NCBI GenBank assembly: GCA_947448375.1 | Contig: CANFMY010000008.1 | Span: 1 to 34,580 of the forward strand | DNA length: 34,580 nucleotides | From: Comamonadaceae bacterium | GTDB lineage: Bacteria > Pseudomonadota > Gammaproteobacteria > Burkholderiales > Burkholderiaceae_C | Direction: 5' to 3' | Shown here: positions 23,813-33,200 of the stretch, one piece after another | Position numbering within the stretch: position 1 is the first letter of the stretch | Layout of the letters: every line of letters begins with the position of its first letter | Notes under the pieces: model-generated | Seen by the model: only the letters and a program-made list of their open reading frames with translations | What the model was told of the DNA's origin: nothing | The model's database searches: none | Made by a program: the position numbers and the translations under genes

Positions 23813-24200
23813 TTACAGTACCGCGTAGTTGAACACCGTGCTGTCCAGCGGCAATTGCGCCAAGTTCTTCAGGATGACCGTGTGAGTCGTGCCGCCTGCC
23901 ACCGCGAGGCCATTGCTGTCGATGGTGAGGGTCGTGTCTCCATTGCTGACCGACTGCGAGACAAACTGCATGAAGTTGCTGGTGTTGACGGTGCCGGGTG
24001 TGAACACCCCCGTCAGATCGATCTTATCCTGCCCCCACTTGAAGTCGGTGATGGTGGTGCTAGACGGCCCGGTGTTGCTGGCGAGCGCGCCATACCCCCC
24101 CAGGTACACCAGGTCTAGACCGCTACCAGTCGACACAGTATTGTTACCCTGGCCCGCATTGATTTTGTCGTTACCGGCCGTGCCCACGATGGTGTCACCG
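23813..24200 (-). other. RTX repeat and type I secretion signal region of the adhesin
   Basis: From about residue 3459 of the visible protein: GDTIVGTAGNDKINAGQGNNTVSTGSGLD is a degenerate pair of Ca-binding RTX nonapeptides. ITDFKWGQDKIDLTGVF and TTLTIDSNGLAVAGGTTHTVILKNL form the beta-rich C-terminal target domain found on type I secreted adhesins. The protein ends FNYAVL. Export would need an ABC transporter, a membrane fusion protein and a TolC-like channel. Confidence 0.85.
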
Positions 24201-27200
24201 CCAGTGCTGGTGGCAAATACCCCAACCGATCCGGTGGACACGCTCGCCACCTGGCCCGCCGTGTTTTGAGCAACCACCTTGAACTGATACACACCCGGCG
24301 TCAGGCTGAAGGCGACTTCGCTGATCGTGAACGTCCCGTTGGCCAACACCGACTGAGTGCCCACGGTCTGCACCGCTCCTGTCGTGTTGCTGGTGGCATA
24401 GACCGTCACGGTGGCATCCTGGTCGACTGTTCCGCCAAACACGAGGTCGGGGTCTGATGTACTTTGATAGGTGCTCCCATCCGACACGGTGCGGCCCGCT
24501 TGGCCGCCTTCGTTGTTGAGGCGTATGGCATCGAGTGTCAGGACCGGTGCCGATGGATGGGCCCCCACCGAAACGTACTCCGTCACCGGCGAGCCATTGA
24601 CTGTGTAGGGGGTTCCAGCCCCGGTGTTGTCCAGGTACTGAAACGTGATGGCATGAGTACCCGACACCAAGCTGCTGTCGGTGTTGACGTTGCGCGTGTA
24701 CGACCCAGCGCCCACATCGCTGCTGGTCAGTACACGGCTGCCCACACACACGCCGTTCTCCATCAGCACGAGCCGATCGCCTACTTGGGCTCGAGATCCG
24801 TCGTAGCTCAGCGCGAAAGCGGGTTGACTCTCACCAGTGGCCAGGGCTTGTGCTCGCTCGGCAATCAACTCACCACGTGAATTGGCCAAGATCACGGGAC
24901 TGTCAATGGCCGCCACAACGGGTGTCGTGAGGCTTGCAGCGTTACCCGATGCATCCTGGATGGTGGCACCATTGGTCAGGGTCAACGCAGTGGTGGTGGC
25001 GGTCACGCCCACAGAGGAGTCCGTGACGCCCACTGTGTAGGACAGCAGCATGTCTTTGCCACTGGTGCTATGGTAGGTGGCCGTTTGTGTCACACCATTG
25101 ATGTTCAGGGAATAGGTGGGCACGCCCGTCACCACGGGGGTCTCGTCCCAGACCAGCGTCACCATCAGCTGGTCACCTGCGACCAAGGGTGACGTCTTGG
25201 CCGTGCCTGCTGCGGTCGCTCCCCACACCTTGACGGCACGAACCTGAGGCCCTGAGCTGTCCTGGAACGCGTAGTTGTAAAAACTGTCGTTGGTGGACAC
25301 GTTGCCAGCGTTGTCAGTGACTTTGGCTGACAGACTGTGTACCACCACGCCGCTGCTGGTGTTGGCGAACGGCGTGTCGGGTGACACCGCCAGGCTGGCA
25401 AAACCCCGTGTGACCTCGTTGGCTGTCAGGAACTTGGTACCGATGATGGTGCCGCTGCTGGTGGTGCCATCGTACAACGTGATGACCGACCCCTCCTCGA
25501 CACCCGCTGGCAAGGTGATATCAAACGTGGGCACGGCATTGATCTGCGCCCCCCCGTCATTGGCCCAGGCGGTGGGCAATTTCAGGACCGTCGCTGTTGA
25601 GCCAGATCCAAACGTGAATTTACCACCCAGCCATTTGGATTTCGTCGACGTTGCACCCAGATCGATGATGACCTTGCCAACCAAGCTGCTCGAACCGGCC
25701 AGATACTGGTAACTCACCATGTACCCCTCCCCGCCCGTGCTGGTGATCTCCTGCGCCGAGACGTTGTACGTGGTCGCCGCACCAAACAGTTCAACAAACG
25801 TGGGGAGCGCGCCCGAAACTGGCGTGAATTTGCTGCGCCACAGATTCAACACCGTCAAGGCATCTGCTGCAGTCAGTCGCCCCTCCCCCGCGGTGACAGT
25901 GCTCAGCACGGTGGATTTGGCCATGCCGCCTGCCGCAGAAAAATCAAACACCAACCGGTTGTCTGCCACGGTATCGACCACAGGTTCGGACGTGGGCGTA
26001 CTGCGTGTCAAACCCTGGTATTGGTAAAGCCAGCCATTGGTTGAGGTACTCCCACTGTTGATGTGCCCTCCCACCGCCAGTTGTATGGTGGACATCCCCT
26101 GGCCTGTATTGACCGAAGCGTTACCAGGTACGGCAGGCGTATTGCTTCCCCACCCAACCGCTGTGTCGTATGTCACCGCCGTGGCACCCGGATTATTTGC
26201 CGAGGCGGTGCTTGGGAGCCAGTAATAGAACGAGTTGGAAAACGTTAATTTCGAGGCATCCACCACCTTGCCCGGCTTGGCTTGCAAATACATCCACATC
26301 ATGCGTGTCACGCCATCGCCACTCGACGCAGGGCTGCTCGAACTGTTGGACGAGAAACCATTGCCGGACGCTCCATCGATCGAAAAATCAAACAACCCGG
26401 CCTGTCCCAAGGTACTGTTGGTGAATGCAGTCGAAGCAGCGGATTTGATACCCCCCAGACTCGTGTACGTGGTGCTGTCAGTGAAGGAAAACGTGAGCGA
26501 GGACCCATCATCCTGCCGATAGCTGATGGTCACGGCTGACGTGTTGTTGAATCCATAGTGAACGCCACGCGCTGACATCAACTGGAACAAGGACGAGTTA
26601 AGCGCTTTGACCGTGCCGTTTGTGCTGGCGGGCATATTGGTGTCAAGTACCGTCATGCTGGACACAGAAGCCGGTGCGGCCGTGTCCACCCTGAGGGTGT
26701 TGACCGCTGGTGGCGGCAGCGACGCGAGGGAGCAGGCATTACCCGCCAGGTCCAGAACTGTGGCGCCATTCAAATTCACAGGCGAAGCCGCTGGGACAAT
26801 GCCCCCACTGCTGTCACTGTTGGTGGGCGCCACGGTGTAACTGAAGACCAGCGTGTTGGTGCCGCTACCGCTGACGTACGTGGCAGACACGGTGCCTCCT
26901 GTGTCCAGCACGACACGGTAGCTGGGGATGCCCAAGGAAGTGTCCACCACCACCCCCTCGCTCAGCGTCAACTCCACCCGCACCTGGTCGCCGACGCCCA
27001 ATATCGATTTAGGAGCGCCAGCAGGGGTGACCCCCGTGATGGTCACTGCGTTGACTGTGGGCGCCGTCAAATCATTCACCAGTGTTTGCATCGACGCAGC
27101 ACTGGCATTGCCAGCGGCGTCGATGTTCTGCACTGTGAATGTGCGAGCACCTGTTGGCGCGCCTGCCGTGGTGTTGAAACTCAATCCACGCTCGATAGCG

Positions 27201-30200
27201 CGAACTTGCGCCGCCGTCCAGGTTCCGCCCCCATTGCGGGTCAGTGTCAGCACTTTTTCCGTGCTGTAGGTCCAGTCGACACCCGTCACCCCGTTGATCG
27301 ATAGATCGGTGCCACTGACACTTGAGTTGGGATTCAAAGACTGAGTCACGTTGCCCATCACCCACTGATCTGCGTTGGACACCACCCCACCCACGGTGAT
27401 GACGATCTGTGCAATGTCGCCCTGACTTGCATCCGCTTTAGGTGCAATGACTTTGTTGCGCTCCACATCTGCCAATCCGTAATAGGTTGTGCCGACCCTC
27501 TGAATGCCACCACTCAAGGCATCCAGATCAGGCGCTTGTGGAGCCACCATATCCACGATCAAGGATTGCGTGGATGCCTGACTGGTGTTGTCAGCCTGAT
27601 CGCCATGGGTCAGTGTGAACGTGCGCACGCCCATCTGTGCGGTCTGATAAGTTTTGAACTTGATGCTGCTTTCCAGGGCCTGAATGTCTGCGGGATTCCA
27701 GGTACCCCCACCCGGCAGGGTGAACGTCAAGACGCCTGCTGCGCTGTAGGCCCAATTTGCAAGTACACCGCCAGCAGAAACGGTGCCACTTCTGGCCGTT
27801 GTATTGAGAGGCAAGCTCACCCCGCCAAAGATCAGCACATCGTTGAGGCCATCGGCACCCAGCATGGCGAGGGTGATGGTGCTGACGTCGTGATCTGACA
27901 CACGGTCCACGGCCCCCATCACATCCGTGTCAATGCCTGCCCTGGCCGCAGAGACGTACTGCGACTGGGTGATGTTCACCACACCCCCACTCACCAGATC
28001 AATAGCGGCAGGGGACGTGGTATCGATCACAATGCCATGGCTGCCCGACAAGGTGTTCTCTGCACCCAGTGATGCGATGCTCAGATTCAATGCGTTGCCT
28101 GCCGCATCCTGCGGCAGCACTGCCCCCATGACCGAACTCACGGCCACATGGATCACATTCAGATCGATGGTGTTGTCACCGGGCTGTACCGTGTACGAAC
28201 CCGTGAAACGTTGGTGGTTGACAACGTCTCGCGTCAGCGTGATGACACGGTCTGGCACGCCCGCAGGGGCCGCTGAACCAGTGGCCAGCGTGACGTCCAG
28301 GGTACTGCCATCACCCGCAATGTCCTCATCCGTCAACAGGCTCAGTGCAATCGTGGCGCCGGCTTTGTATGAACCATCCGCAGAGCTGGAGCTGATCTTC
28401 GTGATGGTGGGGGCAGCGACATCACGCGTGAGGGTGGGGCCAGTCCCGCTCAGCACGTTACCGGCTTTGTCATACAACTTCACGCTGACCGCGCCACCGG
28501 CGGCAACTTTACCTTGCAATGCAGCAGGCGTGCTGGTGATGCCATTGCTGTCTTGGGTGGTGTAGGTGATTGACGACTCTGCTGCAGCGATGGGGCTGCT
28601 CGTGCCCACCAGGGCGTTGCCAACATAGAACTCGGCATAGCCTCCCGTGGCTTCACCCGCCCCGATCGTGGCAACGAACTTCAGCGCGGTATTGGTGCCG
28701 TTCAGGGTGTTGTCCACCACAGTGCCATCGGTGGCCGTGCCTGTGACGGCGGACGTGACGGTGATGTCACTCAGCGTGAGGGGAGCGCGCGTGTCCACAC
28801 GGAAGGTGATGGGGGTATCGGCACTCACGTTGCCAAACGCATCCGTGTACCGCACCGTGAACACCCGGTCGGATTGATCGAGGGTGCTGTCCGGGGTGGT
28901 GTTGACCCAGGCCAGGCTGCTCAACACCGTTTGCACCTGAGTCGGGGCGAAGGTGCCACTGTTGGGCTTGATGAGCAGTTGCTGGCTGGCTGTGTCAAAG
29001 CTGCAGATCACGGCAACCGCCGATGCGCCAGTTCCTATGGACAGGGAGATGGCCGTCAGGGGAAGGTTCAGGGGGTGCAGGAGTCCGCCCAGACGCCACT
29101 GATCGGTCGCGGCGTGTGCCTGAGTGGCGACCACGGTGATGCCAGCAATATCGCCGGCCGAGGGGGTTTGCGCATTGGGCGCCATGAAAACGCCCAGGGC
29201 GGAGTCCTGCAGCGTGGTCGTGCTGTTCAAGTGGGTGGTGGAGCCGACCTCCAGGGTACCCCCAGCGATTTGACGCAGAGCAGACCCCGCCACGGGGGCG
29301 GCGGGCGGGGTGCGGTCGAGTTCAAAGAAAGCGATATCCGCAGCTTTGTTACCAGCCCCATCGGTGGTGCTGGCGGTCAGCGACAAGCTGGCCACATCGG
29401 ACAGGCTGGCGCCCGCCGCATGGGCGAAAGTCAAGGCATCCCACGCTGACAGTGCCAGGGCGTACTGCCAGTGACCGTTGCTGTCTGTTTGCAGGTCTTG
29501 AGCAGGGATGACCTCTGACCAGATCACCTGGTTGGTGTTGGTCGCGTTTCGGTCGCGCAGCGACAGGGTCAGGCTGTTGCCAGCGTCGATATGGGCGAGT
29601 GTGCCACTGAGTGCCAGCGTGGCACCGGTCTGGGTCAGGTTGACATGCCGATCCGCATCCCCCACCGCATCGAGCCCCAGACTGGCCAGGGTATCCACCG
29701 TGAAGCGGGCACTGCTGCCCGCACTCAAGGCGGCGTCGTTACCGTCGGCGTCCGACCCTTGGGCGACCAACTGCCAGGTTCCATCGGTCAGATCACCGAC
29801 CATGCCGCGTGAGAAAACCACCGACCATTCGCCGCTGCTGTTGACCACGCCACCCGTACCGGTCAGGGATGTGCTGCCCGCCTTGACAAGCTGAACGGTA
29901 ACGACTCGCCCAGCGCCGATGGTGGAGGTGCCACTCACGGTGAAACCCGTGGTTGACGGGTCTCCGGTGTTTCGCGTGCCGACTGTTTTGTCAGCCGCAT
30001 TGATGTAAGAGTCTGAGCTTGTCGGCGACGGGTCGAAATTGAGCACAGTGCCGTCCAGGCCACTGGCCTCCCGATTGTTCGCCACCACCTTGACGACATC
30101 GATGCTCGCCGACAAGCGGGACAGCAGCGTCAACGGGTTTGCGCTAGCGCGGTTGCCAGCGCTGTCGTGCACCTCCACCACCACGGTGTAGTCGGTTCTG

Positions 30201-33200
30201 TCCTGCAGTGCCGCTTGCAAGGCCTCTCGGGTCAGATCGATCGCCCAACTTCCGTCAGCCTGCACCTGGACGGCACTGAAAGTCGTGGTCGGTTGAGGTG
30301 GAACGACCGAGTTTGCGCCCATCAACGATACGGTGATCGGTTGTCCTGGCTCGACTCCGGTGGTGCTGCCTGATATCCGCACACCGTCGGCGAGTGCTGT
30401 GCCATTGATCGTGACAGTCGTTGCGCCACTGGTCAACAAAGATCGTGGGGCAATTGCTGCCAAAGTGGCGATGGAGGTCACGCTGATCCCCGCCTGCCTA
30501 TCGACCGTCAACGCAGCCGTCGACAACGCCAGGGTGTCCTCGTGGTTGCCCGCCTGGTCCACCACGTTCTGTCCGTTGATCACATGCAGTTGCACGGTGC
30601 TGCCCTGGGCCAGGTGGCTGAGGCTGGTGACGTTGACGCGCCAGTCGGTGGCATAGCCGTTGGCATCCGGGTTCAACGCCGTCAAGTCGCTGAGCGTGGG
30701 CGGGTTCCCCGCAGAGCCGTCAACCGCGAGTTGCAGGTTCTGCAGCGTCAGTCCTTTGACTTTCTCGGTGAAGACCAGCACGAACTGCACAACCCCATCC
30801 ACTTCCGCTTGATTCAACAAGCCGTCTTGTTGGAGCAGCAACGTACTGGCAGCGCTGACTTGGGGCTTGAAGATGGTCACCTGCGCAGCGTGCGTATCCA
30901 GACGCAGCAGCACATCGTCACCCGTTGTGGCGCCGATATTGCCCGCGTCATCCACCATCCGGGTGTGCAGCGTGTAATCGCCATCCGCCAGTTGAAGCGT
31001 GCTGTTGAAGTCGCTCAGACTGATCCAGTCGCTGACAACTTGATTCGTGGATGTGGACACCACCTGCACTTGCTCATAGACCGATCGGTCGTTGAGAGGT
31101 TTGATGGTGGACGACTCCAGGGTTTTGTCTGCGGTGTATCGGGCATCTGTCCCGAGCGTCGCATCGCCTCCCGTGGTGTTTTTGATTCGCACCGCGGGCG
31201 TATACGTGGGCGCCGTGGTGTCGAGTTGATAGTCGATCGAGCTCACCACAGGCGAGCCCCCCACGGTGGCGGTGATGACAAACGTGCCGTCCCCGGTGTT
31301 GTCTTCGACGTTGGAAAAGCCATTCAAATTGGGTAGGGACAATCTGATCACGCCCGCCGCCTTGTCGGCTGGCGTGATGACATACGTCTGTTGGACTCTG
31401 CCGGTCACGGACAAGACCACCTGATCATCCACCCGGGTACTGGCCGACAGGTGTACCAGCACCGTGAGGTTGGACTCCCGGCTGAGGTTGTCCGAATCCG
31501 AGCGACCTGTATCCGACAGCGGATCCAGCGTGATGCTGTTGAAGTCATACCGAACCGCCTGGTCGATGGCCAGCAAAGCCGTTGGCAGGCTGAGGCCATT
31601 GCTGACCGCCGTGCGTGCCTCGATTTGTACCCGATACGTGTGTTCACCAAACATGGCCCGGGGCATGTCAAAGGTCCACACCAGGTCGGCGGGATTGGAG
31701 GGGGATGGACCCGTGTCAGCCATGCCCAGCAGGGTGTAGCGGCCATCTGCCTGTCTGTCGTACACCGCCAGGACCTCGCCCGGGGCCAGCGCTGCCTTCA
31801 AGGTGCCTTGCAAGGTCGGCGTGCTGTCATCGGTGATCACCCAGGTGCTTTGGGGGCCCGCGTTCAAGTCATGCGGGTCCAGTGTGAGCACGTTGCTGCG
31901 AATGGCATACACACCGCTTCGTGTACCAGGCTGCAAGGTGAGCGGGTCGTAGACCTCGACGGAGAAGGAGTGAATACCGTCCGTCAACGCAGAGGCGACT
32001 TGATAGGTCCACGCGTTGCCCACCACGGTGGCGTTGCCCAGGTAGGTTGTGCCATCGTAGACGCGCACCACCGTCTGGTCACTGCCGTCCGCATTCTGAG
32101 CTGCAGGCAGCGCAGCACTTAACGCACCTGACAACAGCGGACGATGCTCATCGGTGGTTTGCCCTTGACCGAGGGTGACACCACCGGGGTTGACCGCGTA
32201 ATAGCTGGCAGGCAACGCCACGCCACTGGCCACGCTGCTGGTGTTGTTGTCTGTGATGGCCGTGATGGTGGCCGTGATGGATTGCTGCGCTGTGTTCAAC
32301 GCCAGATACAGTGGCGACGAGAGGGTGGACGCATTACCCGCCGCGTCGATCTGTGACACGCTGACCGTGCTGGTGTAGGCCAGGCGTGCGGTATCAGGCG
32401 GGAAATCGGCGGCGTTCACGGTCAGTGCCCATGCGCCGGTGGCGCCCACATCCGCACCAAAGGTTTTCACCACCGGGTTGCCCTGGTCATCGGTGGACGT
32501 CCAGGTGAGCGTCAGTCGGGATTGGGGCTCGCCTGATCCGCTGAAGGTCACACTCGACTGGTGGTTGATGAAATTCGCCGGCAGCCCGTTCAGTTGCAAG
32601 GGTTGAAGGATGGGTGTCAGGGCGACCGTGTCCAGGGTGTAGGTGAACGGCGCGCTCCACGCCGACGCATTGCCAGCGGCATCGACTATTCGTGCCCTGA
32701 AGGAGTAGGGACCATCGACTGGTGTTCCATCCGCCTGGATCGGCAACGGGTTGAGGCCGACAGACACCACACCCGCAGCGATGTCAGCATCGCTCAGTGT
32801 CACATTACCCCAGGGCTGAATGAGATCGCCGTTGAGAAACAGTTGCAGGTAGTCGCCTGGCCGGGTGGGATTGGATGCCGTCGGCAGCGCAACCCTGAGC
32901 GTTGGCGAGGTGCTTTGGCTGATGGTGTCAGCCGTGCCCACCGTGTCGCCAGCAAAAGCCTGGCGCGACGTGTTCGAGTTGGCATCGAGGGACATGACAC
33001 CCGGCGGCCCGGGCGGCGTGGTGTCGATTTGAAAGTCCAGGGTGGCGGTGCTGATCAGGCCCGCCCGATTGGTCTCTTTGACCTCCAGGGTGTAGTAACC
33101 CTCTGTTGTGGGAGGGCTGTACGGGTTGCTGGCGGTGACGGTGGTGACGACAGAAGTGCCCACCCGCTTGTTGGCATCCCGCGTGCCATCGCTCTTGCGG

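Noticed and set aside
25870-25900. Dockerin-like EF-hand (GEGRLTAADALTVLNLW) in the adhesin island
   Set aside because: Only the second half of the calcium loop resembles a dockerin. The initial D-x-N/D-x-D residues are absent and there is no second repeat.
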